In this document: positions 54,657 to 63,130 of the stretch, piece after piece | How positions within the stretch are numbered: position 1 is the stretch's first letter | Layout: every line of letters starts with the position of its first letter | NCBI GenBank assembly: GCA_016290875.1 | Contig: JAEEVL010000001.1 | Coordinates: 186,001 to 250,000, forward strand | Length of the DNA: 64,000 bases | From: Ruminococcus sp. | GTDB lineage: Bacteria; Bacillota; Clostridia; Oscillospirales; Ruminococcaceae | Direction of reading: 5' to 3' | Notes under the pieces: model-generated | What the model was told of the DNA's origin: nothing | Database searches by the model: none | Seen by the model: only the letters and a program-made list of their open reading frames with translations | Translations under genes and position numbers: made by a program

Positions 54657-56495
54657 TTATTCAACTGTAACGCTCTTTGCGAGATTTCTGGGCTTATCTA
54701 CGTCGTATCCCTTAGCTACGGAAACATAGTATCCAAGCAGCTGGAGCGGTATTACAGAGAGACTTCCTGCAAAGTGCGGATCAGTCTCGGGGATGTATAC
54801 TGTAAAGTCAGCAGTATCTTCCATGCTGTAATTTCCGTATGTTGTAAGTCCCATAAGTGAAGCGCCGCGGCTCTTTACCTCAACCATATTGCTGACGGTC
54901 TTCTCATAGAGATCCTGCTGAGTAAGGACACTGATAACAAGTATGCCGTCTTCGATGAGGCTGATCGGACCGTGCTTGAGTTCTCCGGCAGCGTATGCTT
55001 CGGAGTGAATATAGCTTATCTCCTTCATTTTGAGGCTTCCCTCGAGGCTTATAGCATAGTCGATTCCTCTGCCAATGAAGAAAGCGTCCTTAGCTCCTGC
55101 GAGCTTGTTTGCAAACCACTGGAGACGTTCTTTATCGGCGAGTATCTTCTCGATCTTTTCAGGGATAGTGTAGAGTTCTTTGAGAAGAGCTTCACACTCT
55201 GTATTCTCCATTTCGCCTCTTGCAACAGCAAACTGCATAGCAAGCAGATAGCAGGCTATAAGCTGAGTGCTGTAAGCCTTTGTAGTTGCAACCGAGATCT
55301 CAGGACCTGCAAGTGTATAGAAAACATTGTCTGCTTCTCGTGCGATAGATGATCCAACTACATTTACGATACCAAGAGTCTTGATGCCCTTGTCCTTTGC
55401 TTCTCTGAGAGCAGCAAGGCTGTCAGCTGTTTCACCGGACTGGCTTATGATTATTACAAGGCTGTCCTTAGCGAGTTTCATCTTTCTGTATCTGAATTCA
55501 GAAGCAAGTTCTACTCTTACGGGGATTGAAGTCATATCCTCAATAACGTACTGAGCTGCCATACCAACGTGGTATGCAGAGCCACAGGCAACGATGTATA
55601 TCTGAGTGATCTTGTTCATTTCTTCGTCTGTGAGTCCTACGCTGCTGAAATCTATCTTTCCGTCCTTAACGACAGAATTTATAGTATCTCTTACTACCTT
55701 AGGCTGTTCATGTATCTCCTTGAGCATAAAGTGCTCATAACCGCCTTTTTCAGCTGCTTCAGCGTCCCACTTGATCTCAGTAACTTCCTTTTCGATCTCT
55801 TCACGGTCGATATTGTAGAAAGTTGCTGTGCCCTTTGTGAGCTTAGCGATCTCGCGGTTGCCGATGTAGTAAACATTTCTTGTATATTTGAGAATTGCCG
55901 GTACATCGGAAGCAACGTAAGTTTCGCCGTTTGAGATACCAATTATCATTGGGCTGTCTTTACGTGCTGTGTATATCTCATCGGGATAGTCCTTGAACAT
56001 TACTGCGAGAGCGTAAGAACCTCTGATTCTTATCATTGCTCTTGCGATAGAGTCAACAGGACCAAGATTATATTTTTTGAAGTAGTAATCTATAAGCTTT
56101 ACTGCGACCTCTGTATCTGTCTGAGAATTGAAAGTATAGCCGCTCTTTGCAAGCTTTTCACGGAGTTCCTGATAATTCTCGATGATACCGTTATGTACAG
56201 CTATAACATTCTGATCGTCGCTGCTGTGGGGGTGTGCATTGGTAGTAGAAGGTTCGCCGTGAGTTGCCCATCTTGTATGACCTATTCCGCAGCTGCCTAT
56301 TACAGCTTTACCGTCATTGGTCATTTCCTTAAGGACTTTGAGCTTACCCTTTGCCTTCACTATCTCTGTTTCGCTGTTTCCGTCGCGGACGGCGATACCT
56401 GCCGAATCGTAACCTCTGTATTCAAGCTTTGAGAGTCCGTCGAGCAGTATCGGTGCTGCTTGTGAGCTTCCTGCGAAGCCAACTATTCCACACAT
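54657..56495 (-). CDS. glmS: Glutamine-fructose-6-phosphate aminotransferase
   Basis: 612 residues. N-terminal glutaminase with the catalytic Cys2 (MCGIVGF) and GHTRWATHGEPS; two SIS domains with SQSGETADSLAALREAK and STKAY-type TTKAYSTQ; C-terminal DVDKPRNLAKSVTVE, the conserved GlmS ending. It commits fructose-6-phosphate to amino-sugar and peptidoglycan synthesis. The leader is only ~30-40 nt, so the glmS ribozyme found in many Firmicutes is absent here. Confidence 0.97.
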   Translation of the reverse strand: MCGIVGFAGSSQAAPILLDGLSKLEYRGYDSAGIAVRDGNSETEIVKAKGKLKVLKEMTNDGKAVIGSCGIGHTRWATHGEPSTTNAHPHSSDDQNVIAVHNGIIENYQELREKLAKSGYTFNSQTDTEVAVKLIDYYFKKYNLGPVDSIARAMIRIRGSYALAVMFKDYPDEIYTARKDSPMIIGISNGETYVASDVPAILKYTRNVYYIGNREIAKLTKGTATFYNIDREEIEKEVTEIKWDAEAAEKGGYEHFMLKEIHEQPKVVRDTINSVVKDGKIDFSSVGLTDEEMNKITQIYIVACGSAYHVGMAAQYVIEDMTSIPVRVELASEFRYRKMKLAKDSLVIIISQSGETADSLAALREAKDKGIKTLGIVNVVGSSIAREADNVFYTLAGPEISVATTKAYSTQLIACYLLAMQFAVARGEMENTECEALLKELYTIPEKIEKILADKERLQWFANKLAGAKDAFFIGRGIDYAISLEGSLKMKEISYIHSEAYAAGELKHGPISLIEDGILVISVLTQQDLYEKTVSNMVEVKSRGASLMGLTTYGNYSMEDTADFTVYIPETDPHFAGSLSVIPLQLLGYYVSVAKGYDVDKPRNLAKSVTVE

Positions 56496-56531
56496 ATGAT
56501 TTCTCCGTTTCTATGTAAAAATAATATGTTA

Positions 56532-56560
56532 ATTATACACCTAATGATTGGATTTGTCAA
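56532..56560 (-). promoter_or_regulatory. glmS promoter
   Basis: On the minus strand: TTGACA (56560-56555), 17 bp, TATAAT (56537-56532); full consensus. Confidence 0.92.
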
Positions 56561-56577
56561 TCAAAATATGTGATGCA

Positions 56578-57924
56578 TTACTTAACGATGTCAGAATCGT
56601 TGAAAGGATCGCCGCACTCGGGGCAGAACTTAGGAGGGTTCTTAGGATCCTCTGGTTCCCATCCACACTTGTCACAGCGATAGAGCGGTTCTCCTGTCGG
56701 CTTCGGTTTACCGCAGTCTGAGCAGAATTTGCCCTTGTTTACAGCACCGCATGAACAGGTCCAGCCTACTGCTGGTGCCGGCTTAGGCTTTCCGCAATCT
56801 GAGCAGAACTTATTTGTGTTAACTGCGCCGCATGCACAAGTCCAGCTGTTTGCGGGAGCTGCTGCTGGTGCTGCAGCTGTATTCTGAGCCTGAGCAGCGT
56901 TATTCTGCTGTTGCTGCTGCTGAGCCATATTGAACAGTGCCTGAGCATTTACTCCGCCAGCCTGCTGAGCCATACCCATACCGAAGAGTCCCATAGCAGC
57001 ACCGTTGGGGTTGTTTGCAGCGTTCTGGAGAGCCTGAGCCTGAGCTTCAACGAGAGTTGCAGCTGCGTGGTTGGGATCAGCGTTCCATATTCTGTCTTCA
57101 AACTGCTGTATACGCTTAACGTCTTCGTCAGATATAGTTACAGAATTGATCGCAACTGTTTCAATTGTGATACCTCTTCTGTTTTTCCAATTGTCAACAA
57201 GCTCGCCCTGGAGAGCTTCCTTGAGTTCTTTCTGTCTGCCGGGGAGTTCATCGTATCTTATGCCTGTTGCAGATATCTTTGTGAATGCAGGTGCGAGAAC
57301 ATCAAGGAACTCGCCTTTGAGCTGATTATCAAGATTTGAGCGGCCAAAATTGCCTGAAACATTGCCGGCAACATTAGTGAAGAAGAGCACCGGATCGGTG
57401 ATTCTGTATGTATAGATACCGTTACAGCGAACACCGACAGTAAAGCTTCTGCCGATATCAGCATAGTTCATTCTGAAAGGAACAGGGTTCTGTGTGCCGA
57501 ACTTGTTGTCCATGATCTCCTTCATGTTGAAGTAGTAGATACGCTGATCCTTTGCAGCGTCACCGCCGTGCTTGATACGATCCCACATCTCTTTGAAAGT
57601 ATCCTTGAGACCTGCACCGAATGTGCTTGAGAAAATACTCGGTGAAGTACCTGTGCGGTATTCGTAAACACCGGGCTCGGAAGCAATTTCAACGATACAT
57701 CCCTGATCAACCATGATCATAGCCTGACCTTCGTGCACTACGATAGCACTTCCGTCAGATATAACGTTCTCGTTGCCTTTTTTATTTGATGAATGCTTGC
57801 CGACACGCTTTTCACCTTTTGTTATAAGTACATCAGCCGGCATAGATTCACATACGAAGAATTCTTCCCAGGTATCAGCCAGAGTAGAAGCTGCTCCGAC
57901 AAGTGCTGCTCTGATAAGTCCCAT
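56578..57924 (-). CDS. SPFH-domain protein with C-terminal zinc ribbons (YdjI/virion-core-like)
   Basis: 448 residues. An N-terminal amphipathic start (MGLIRAALVGAASTLADTWEE), a SPFH/band-7 domain (~25-285), an Ala/Gln-rich low-complexity linker including a run of Gln, then three zinc ribbons: CACGAVNTNKFCSDCG, CSCGAVNKGKFCSDCG and a longer CDKCGWEPED...FCPECG. Related proteins (B. subtilis YdjI) recruit partners such as PspA-family proteins to membranes. No such partner is adjacent here. Three ribbons rather than one or two is notable. Monocistronic. Confidence 0.85.
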   Translation of the reverse strand: MGLIRAALVGAASTLADTWEEFFVCESMPADVLITKGEKRVGKHSSNKKGNENVISDGSAIVVHEGQAMIMVDQGCIVEIASEPGVYEYRTGTSPSIFSSTFGAGLKDTFKEMWDRIKHGGDAAKDQRIYYFNMKEIMDNKFGTQNPVPFRMNYADIGRSFTVGVRCNGIYTYRITDPVLFFTNVAGNVSGNFGRSNLDNQLKGEFLDVLAPAFTKISATGIRYDELPGRQKELKEALQGELVDNWKNRRGITIETVAINSVTISDEDVKRIQQFEDRIWNADPNHAAATLVEAQAQALQNAANNPNGAAMGLFGMGMAQQAGGVNAQALFNMAQQQQQQNNAAQAQNTAAAPAAAPANSWTCACGAVNTNKFCSDCGKPKPAPAVGWTCSCGAVNKGKFCSDCGKPKPTGEPLYRCDKCGWEPEDPKNPPKFCPECGDPFNDSDIVK

Positions 57925-58019
57925 AATAGTAACTCCTTCCGGGTTTTATCCCTATAAAATGATATTTCACGGGCGTATAGTCCGTTTTTATACTGTCAGA
58001 AAATAACTAACATAAAATT

Positions 58020-58048
58020 ATTATAACATATTATTTCAAAAATAGCAA
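58020..58048 (-). promoter_or_regulatory. Promoter of the SPFH/zinc-ribbon gene
   Basis: On the minus strand: TTGCTA (58048-58043), 17 bp, TATAAT (58025-58020), with a ~95-nt leader. Confidence 0.8.
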
Positions 58049-58115
58049 CAATCGCGGCAAAAAAAGTTATTGCCTGTAATTATATGCTGAAATAATCATA
58101 ATGTGATTTGGGTGC

Positions 58116-58457
58116 TTATTCCCATTTACTCCAAACTTCCGGGCAGAAGCCGATAACTGCTTTCTTGCCGCTACGTACTATCGGAGTTTTGATAAGCTGC
58201 GGGTTTTCGAGAAGTTTTTCCTCACGATCGGAATCTCCGAGATATTTCAGCAATGTCAGAGTCTGCTTGTCGCTTGCCTTTTCGTTTATCATATTGTCTA
58301 TGCCGCCGACTGCCTGGCATACGCTTGTGAATTCGCCCTTGCTCATTCCCTTTTCTTTCATGTCTATAAGCTGATACTTTATGCCGCGCTCTTTGAACCA
58401 GCGTTCAGCTTTCTTGGTGTCAAAACACTTCTTGGTGCCAAATATCTGTATGTTCAT
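58116..58457 (-). CDS. ArsC/Spx-family thioredoxin-fold protein
   Basis: 113 residues, ArsC-like fold: IQIFGTKKCFDTKKAERWFKE (single Cys near residue 11, not CxxC), IDMKEKGMSKGEF, and the C-terminal NPQLIKTPIVRSGKKAVIGF strand-loop. Members include arsenate reductases, Spx and YffB-type proteins. No ars genes are nearby, and the RxxR-type arsenate motif is not evident, so a redox or regulatory role is as likely as arsenate reduction. It directly abuts the GH3 stop. Confidence 0.8.
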   Translation of the reverse strand: MNIQIFGTKKCFDTKKAERWFKERGIKYQLIDMKEKGMSKGEFTSVCQAVGGIDNMINEKASDKQTLTLLKYLGDSDREEKLLENPQLIKTPIVRSGKKAVIGFCPEVWSKWE

Positions 58458-61235
58458 TTATTTCTCCTCTGGTATGAATGCAGTATCAAAACTGTTTATT
58501 GGCTTTGTGAGCCTGAATTCAATGCTTTCAAGGTCAAGACCATTCTGCGCAAAGTAGAATCTCGCTGCTGTGAATCTTGAAAACAGCGGAACATTTGAAG
58601 AAAACGATACGGGTTTACCGCCTGTTCCGTTCCATGTGAATGTACCGCACGGTGTTCCCATCAGGAATAGTGTCAGCGGTATCTGTGCAACTTCGCTCTG
58701 GTTTGAGGAAGCGGTTATTGTTATATCGTAGAAACCAGGCTGAAGCACGTTAAGCGCAAAGCTGTAAACCTGTCCTTTTACTGATGTAACGCCTTTAAGG
58801 TCGATCTTCAGTTCGTCGCTGAGATCATAGAAAATAACGTCCTCATCGGAGAATGTTTCGTTGTCATCACGGTTGATTATGGTCACTTCATCTGCTGTGC
58901 CTAAGATGCGTTTCATGGCGTTGCTCTTCATAATAAATGAGAGAATGTTTTTAGCGTTGCGCTGGAGCTCTGCGCGTGTCAGAGCACCGCTTGCAAGAGC
59001 TTTATTTATGCCGCTGTCATTAGTAGAACAGTCTGAGCATACCATATAGACGTCATTCTGTGCTGCTGCCATCGGTGCGTAAAGATCGCGTGAAGGTGCA
59101 GAACCTCTGACGCTGACATTTGCCCACCAGTCTGTCATTGTAAAGCCAGTGAAGCCCCAGTCTTCTCGGAGTATCGTTGTGTTGAGATCAAAATTACCTG
59201 CTGTCCACAATCCGTTTACTGGTCCGTAAGTCGTCATAATAGAATCGGCGTTGCCTTGCTTTACTGCAATCTCGAAGCCTTTGAGATATATTTCTCGCAA
59301 CGCTCTGCCTGACACTACCTGATCTGTATAGTGGCGGTTGGTTTCCTGGTTGTTGCAGCAGAAATGCTTGATAGTTCCTGTTACTCCTAATGAATGAAGT
59401 CCCTGCAATTCGGCTGCCGCCATAGTGCCGGTCAGGAACGGATCTTCTGAGAAATACTCAAAATTTCTTCCGTTGAGCGGATGACGGTGTATATTCATTC
59501 CGGGACCAAGAAGACATTCGACTTTATTTACAGCCATTTCAAGTCCCATATAAGCAAATAATTCTGTTATCAGCTCTTGGTTGAAAGTTGATGCTATCAT
59601 TGTGCCGTTTGGCAGGCTGAAAGCCTTTGTGCCGCAATCAAGTCTCATACCGGACGGACCGTCATCGCAGCAGGCTGCAGGTATGCCGAAAGACTGCAAA
59701 CTATCAGTAACACCTCCGAAAGCAGATGCGGTGCCCGGAGTTACACGTGGACTTCCCATACCCTCGCCGCGTATGATGCTTGCAAGGTCAGTATCTGAAA
59801 GCTGTGCGATGAATTCGTCAATTGTATTCTTGCCTGAGCAGACATCAGCGAGTTTTATGTCATTATCTCCGGTCTGAGGTATCTCTGCCGGAAGTGCGTC
59901 TGTACGACGTTTGGCTTCATCTATCTTGCTTATAGGCGTTTCTTCTTCAGTTTGAATAAGTTTTCCGTTATATACGGATGCTTTGATTCGTTTGAAAGGC
60001 AGCACAGGCGCCATTGCCTGCACGCATTGCTTGACAATTATAGTTGCAGCCAATGTTTCTGTATGAACTGCTTCTGCTGATCTTACATCCGAACCTGCAT
60101 AAAATACGTAATCGCCCGCTTCGAGTACCCAGCAGTCAGATTGACTGGCCGCTCCGGAATCATCATACGATGCAATATCAGACATATTGATTGTAATGGA
60201 TAGTTCATCGGTTTCGCCTGGCTTCAGTTCCTTAGTTTTTGAGTAGCCGCAGAGCTGTCTTAAGGGCTGACCAAGCTTGCCTTGCGGTTTATCAACGTAC
60301 AGCTGAACAACTTCTTTGCCACTGAAACTGCCTGTATTCTTTACGGTAAATTTGAATGTGAGTTCATTTGTGCCTGTTACAGACAGAGCCTTTATATCAA
60401 ATGTAGTATATGAAAGTCCGAATCCAAACGGATAGCGTACTTTTTCCTTTGCAAAAGTTTCAAACCAGCGATAACCGACATATATATCTTCGCGGTAGAA
60501 ATTACGCTCATTATCGCCAAAGCAGCTGCTTGAGGGATAATCTTCAACTGTGTAAGCTATAGTATCAGGCAGCTTTCCGCTCGGACTTGCCTGTCCGGTG
60601 AGCACAGCAGCTGTTCCTGTTCCGCCTGTCATACCTCCCTGCCATACATAAAGAACTGAGTCAGGAGAATACTCGTCAACAAATGACATATCGATCAGTC
60701 CGCCGACATTCAGAAGGATAACAACTTTGCTGAAATGTTCACGAACCTTTTTCAGCATATCCTTTTCGGTTTCTGTGAGCAGATATGAACCGGCTTCGAG
60801 ACGTGCGTCCTGTTCTTCACCGGCTGTTCTGCCGATAATGACAATGGCAGTATTGCTGTTCTTTGACGCATTTGCAACAATTTCGTTGCTTAGGGGCATT
60901 TCTTTCTGAGACCATGGTTCACCGCCCCATCCTTCTCCGAGCTCAAACGGATTCTCAGCATCCCATTTGCGGTATTCTTCGAGGAGCTCTGTGTTCAGGT
61001 GTATTCCGGCTTCTGTGAGTCCTTCGATAATGTCTATGACCTTAGAAACGTTCACCATACCGCCTGAACCGGTGCCGCTCTTGTAATAATGTAGCTGTAT
61101 TCTTCCGAATACCGATACTATTTCGTTCTTATTCAGAGGAAGTGCATTGTTGTCGTTTTTAAGCATAACTATGCCTTCTGCTACTGCCTGTGCCGCAGTA
61201 TCGAGATATTTTTTCCAGTCGAGTGTTTTTTTCAT
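58458..61235 (-). CDS. Glycoside hydrolase family 3 beta-glucosidase-like enzyme, permuted domain order
   Basis: 925 residues from the ATG at 61235 (SD GAGGTGA); the ORF-track start is a TTG that includes the SD. Domains run in reverse of ordinary GH3: the GH3 C-terminal alpha/beta domain first (~1-270, EGIVMLKNDNNALPL, TAGEEQDARLE), fibronectin-III-like next (~290-385), then the catalytic TIM barrel (~470-740) with GRNFEYFSEDPFL, KHFCCNNQ and nucleophile-bearing GFTMTDWWA. A final ~150-residue beta-sandwich could bind carbohydrate. Permuted GH3 enzymes are known from Ruminococcus albus and Butyrivibrio. No signal peptide, so intracellular cello-oligosaccharide hydrolysis is likely. Confidence 0.9.
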   Translation of the reverse strand: MKKTLDWKKYLDTAAQAVAEGIVMLKNDNNALPLNKNEIVSVFGRIQLHYYKSGTGSGGMVNVSKVIDIIEGLTEAGIHLNTELLEEYRKWDAENPFELGEGWGGEPWSQKEMPLSNEIVANASKNSNTAIVIIGRTAGEEQDARLEAGSYLLTETEKDMLKKVREHFSKVVILLNVGGLIDMSFVDEYSPDSVLYVWQGGMTGGTGTAAVLTGQASPSGKLPDTIAYTVEDYPSSSCFGDNERNFYREDIYVGYRWFETFAKEKVRYPFGFGLSYTTFDIKALSVTGTNELTFKFTVKNTGSFSGKEVVQLYVDKPQGKLGQPLRQLCGYSKTKELKPGETDELSITINMSDIASYDDSGAASQSDCWVLEAGDYVFYAGSDVRSAEAVHTETLAATIIVKQCVQAMAPVLPFKRIKASVYNGKLIQTEEETPISKIDEAKRRTDALPAEIPQTGDNDIKLADVCSGKNTIDEFIAQLSDTDLASIIRGEGMGSPRVTPGTASAFGGVTDSLQSFGIPAACCDDGPSGMRLDCGTKAFSLPNGTMIASTFNQELITELFAYMGLEMAVNKVECLLGPGMNIHRHPLNGRNFEYFSEDPFLTGTMAAAELQGLHSLGVTGTIKHFCCNNQETNRHYTDQVVSGRALREIYLKGFEIAVKQGNADSIMTTYGPVNGLWTAGNFDLNTTILREDWGFTGFTMTDWWANVSVRGSAPSRDLYAPMAAAQNDVYMVCSDCSTNDSGINKALASGALTRAELQRNAKNILSFIMKSNAMKRILGTADEVTIINRDDNETFSDEDVIFYDLSDELKIDLKGVTSVKGQVYSFALNVLQPGFYDITITASSNQSEVAQIPLTLFLMGTPCGTFTWNGTGGKPVSFSSNVPLFSRFTAARFYFAQNGLDLESIEFRLTKPINSFDTAFIPEEK

Positions 61236-61310
61236 ACGCTCACCTCGCAAATATAATGTAAGTACATTATAGCAAATATCGGTTTATTCTGCAAGAGAAT
61301 TCATTAAAAA

Positions 61311-61345
61311 TTAACAAAAGCGGCAGGGATGACCTGCCGCCTTGA
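61311..61345 (-). terminator. Terminator after the reverse rubrerythrin gene
   Basis: GGCGGCAGG / CCTGCCGC-type stem (61319-61341), followed on minus by TTTTGTTAATTTTT. Confidence 0.88.
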
Positions 61346-61358
61346 TATGTGTTCGTTA

Positions 61359-61910
61359 TCAGCCGAAGTATCTTTTGAGAAGTCCTTCAAATGCCTTGCC
61401 GTGGCGTGCTTCATCTCTTGCCATCTCATGTACGGTGTCGTGGATAGCGTCGAGGTTGAGTTCTTTAGCTCTCTTAGCAAGCTTGAGTTTGCCTTCTGTA
61501 GCACCGTGTTCAGCTGCAACTCTCTTTTCGAGGTTCTCTTTTGTTGAGTCAGAGAGAACTTCTCCGAGAAGCTCAGCGAATTTAGCAGCGTGCTCGGCCT
61601 CTTCAAAGGCAGCCTTTTCCCAGTATGCGCCAATCTCTGGATAACCCTCTCTGTATGCAACTCTTGCCATTGCAAGATACATACCGACTTCTGTACATTC
61701 GCCGGTGAAGTTGGAACGAAGTCCTTCGATGATCTCGGGATCTGAAACAGCCTTAGCTACACCGAGCTCATGTTCACAAGCAAAAACAAGTTTCTCTCCT
61801 GCTTCCTTTACGATGAACTTTGAACCGGGTACTCCGCACTGTGGACATTTCTCCGGTGGTTCTTCACCTTCATGGACGTAGCCGCATACGGGACATACAT
61901 ATTTTTTCAT
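61359..61910 (-). CDS. Reverse rubrerythrin
   Basis: 183 residues in the 'reverse' order: an N-terminal rubredoxin domain (CPVCG at 6-9, CPQCG at 22-25, four Cys for one Fe), then the di-iron four-helix bundle with [19 protein letters not shown] (ExxH) and DEARHGKAF (ExxH). Reverse rubrerythrins of clostridia act as NADH-linked hydrogen peroxide and oxygen reductases. It lies 50 bp downstream of the free-standing glycyl-radical-domain gene, on the same strand and before a terminator, so both are probably one transcript. Confidence 0.93.
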   Translation of the reverse strand: MKKYVCPVCGYVHEGEEPPEKCPQCGVPGSKFIVKEAGEKLVFACEHELGVAKAVSDPEIIEGLRSNFTGECTEVGMYLAMARVAYREGYPEIGAYWEKAAFEEAEHAAKFAELLGEVLSDSTKENLEKRVAAEHGATEGKLKLAKRAKELNLDAIHDTVHEMARDEARHGKAFEGLLKRYFG

Positions 61911-61960
61911 AATTCCTTTACCTCCGTAATATTATTTAAAGCCGGAAAAGAGTCCGGCGC

Positions 61961-62224
61961 TCAGACGTTATGCTTTACTCTGTCGTGTTCTTCGGCGCGC
62001 TTGCCGTTATTGAATCTGTCGAGAGTACCCACAAGATAGCCGGTGATCCTTCTGATACGGTCAAATGGGATATTCTCAAAATCATACTGTAGATCAACAT
62101 ATTCGCCGTCGATCTTTACTGTCATTCCGATTATCTCACGGTCGCTGTATTTCTTCTTTCCGTACTCTATGTAAGCATTGATCTCGTCCTGAGATATCTG
62201 TTCACCGATAACATTTACTTTCAT
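61961..62224 (-). CDS. Free-standing NrdD-type glycyl-radical domain protein
   Basis: 87 residues from the ATG at 62224 (SD GGAGG, 10 bp upstream); the ORF-track start at 62317 overlaps promoter sequence. Residues 54-87 match the last 34 residues of the NrdD at 4363-6681 with two substitutions, including the radical loop RRITGYLVGTLDRFNNGKR; the candidate radical glycine is Gly62. The ~50 N-terminal residues (MKVNVIGEQISQDEINAYIE) are unrelated to NrdD's zinc-site region and contain no cysteine. Within 23 identical residues, 15 codons differ synonymously, so it is an old, selected paralogue, not a recent fragment. By analogy with GrcA/YfiD it may replace an oxygen-cleaved radical domain (inference). 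Confidence 0.85.
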   Translation of the reverse strand: MKVNVIGEQISQDEINAYIEYGKKKYSDREIIGMTVKIDGEYVDLQYDFENIPFDRIRRITGYLVGTLDRFNNGKRAEEHDRVKHNV

Positions 62225-62249
62225 GTGTATTACCTCCTGTTTTATTTCG

Positions 62250-62266
62250 GGACTCTGTACAGTTCC
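62250..62266. promoter_or_regulatory. Palindromic operator candidate upstream of the glycyl-radical-domain gene
   Basis: GGACTCTGTACAGTTCC contains the 8-bp palindrome CTGTACAG flanked by near-symmetric arms, within the minus-strand leader. Confidence 0.35.
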
Positions 62267-62288
62267 TGCCGACAAATAAAAATAAATA

Positions 62289-62317
62289 TTGACTTTTGTC
62301 TGAAAATATTGTATCAT
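62289..62317 (+). promoter_or_regulatory. Promoter of the Crp/Fnr regulator gene
   Basis: TTGACT (62289-62294), 17 bp, TATCAT (62312-62317). Confidence 0.8.
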
Positions 62318-62334
62318 AAATAATACGAAAAATC

Positions 62335-62350
62335 TGTTGCAATTGCAACA
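62335..62350. promoter_or_regulatory. Perfect 16-bp palindrome at the start of the Crp/Fnr leader
   Basis: TGTTGCAATTGCAACA lies between the predicted transcription start (~62324) and the SD (AAGGAGG). It is a good candidate operator for autoregulation by the Crp/Fnr protein. Confidence 0.55.
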
Positions 62351-62364
62351 AGGAGGAATTTTTT

Positions 62365-63033
62365 ATGTTACCGGAAGATAACATACTTTTCAAAGGTGTA
62401 GATCAGTCTGATTGCCGCCGTATGATAAGTTGTTTCAATCCTGATATAAGAAAATACAAGTCAGGCAGCCGTATAGCTGAGTTTTCACGTGAAAACGACC
62501 GCATTGGCATTATTCTCAGCGGAAGAGCTGTTATGGAGCGATATGACATAAACGGCGTACGCACGATCGTTGAAGCTCTTGGCGAACAGAGTGTTTTCGG
62601 TGCTTTCTTTACCTATTCACCTTCTATCAGAAGCGTTATTGAGATAGTCAGCGAAACAGACTGTGAAGTAATGTTCGTAAAGCGTTCAGAGATCACCAAA
62701 AGGTGCGAGAATGCTTGCCCATGTCATTCGAGAGTTGTAGAGAATCTGCTTGAGCTTATGTCTGAAAAAGCTATAAATTTGAGTGAGAGGATCGAAGTTC
62801 TCAGTCAGCGTTCGATAGAAGATAAGCTTATAAGTTGTCTCCAGATTATTGAAGATAAAACACCTCAGGGAAAAACTCCGCTTATACCGTTTTCTACGAC
62901 CGCGCTCTCTGATTATTTATGCGTGAACAGAAGTGCTCTCCAGCGCGAGATAACAAGACTGAAAAAGAATGGTATTCTTACAATTTCTAAGCGAAAATTC
63001 CGTTTATATCACAATAAAGAGCAAGATTTCTGA
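62365..63033 (+). CDS. Crp/Fnr-family transcriptional regulator
   Basis: 222 residues: a cupin-like effector domain (~10-115, GIILSGRAVMERYDINGVRTI, LGEQSVFG), a dimerisation helix (VVENLLELMSEKAINLSERIEVLSQRSI) and a C-terminal winged helix (TALSDYLCVNRSALQREITRLKKNGIL). A cysteine group CENACPCH sits just before the dimerisation helix, as in many clostridial members; whether it binds a cluster or senses oxidant is unknown. It is transcribed divergently from the glycyl-radical-domain/reverse-rubrerythrin genes, making it a likely regulator of them. Confidence 0.88.
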   Translation: MLPEDNILFKGVDQSDCRRMISCFNPDIRKYKSGSRIAEFSRENDRIGIILSGRAVMERYDINGVRTIVEALGEQSVFGAFFTYSPSIRSVIEIVSETDCEVMFVKRSEITKRCENACPCHSRVVENLLELMSEKAINLSERIEVLSQRSIEDKLISCLQIIEDKTPQGKTPLIPFSTTALSDYLCVNRSALQREITRLKKNGILTISKRKFRLYHNKEQDF

Positions 63034-63063
63034 CTTCTTGCGGATTTTTGTTCACCTTGACTG

Positions 63064-63092
63064 TTGCTATTTTAGTTTAACTATGATATAAT
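63064..63092 (+). promoter_or_regulatory. uppP promoter
   Basis: TTGCTA (63064-63069), 17 bp, TATAAT (63087-63092). Confidence 0.75.
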
Positions 63093-63130
63093 TACTCTTG
63101 TTTGCATTAAATCTGAAAGGAAATATATAT

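Noticed and set aside
56496-56577. glmS ribozyme upstream of glmS
   Set aside because: The promoter is too close to the start codon (leader ~30-40 nt) for a ~150-nt ribozyme, and no ribozyme core sequence is seen.
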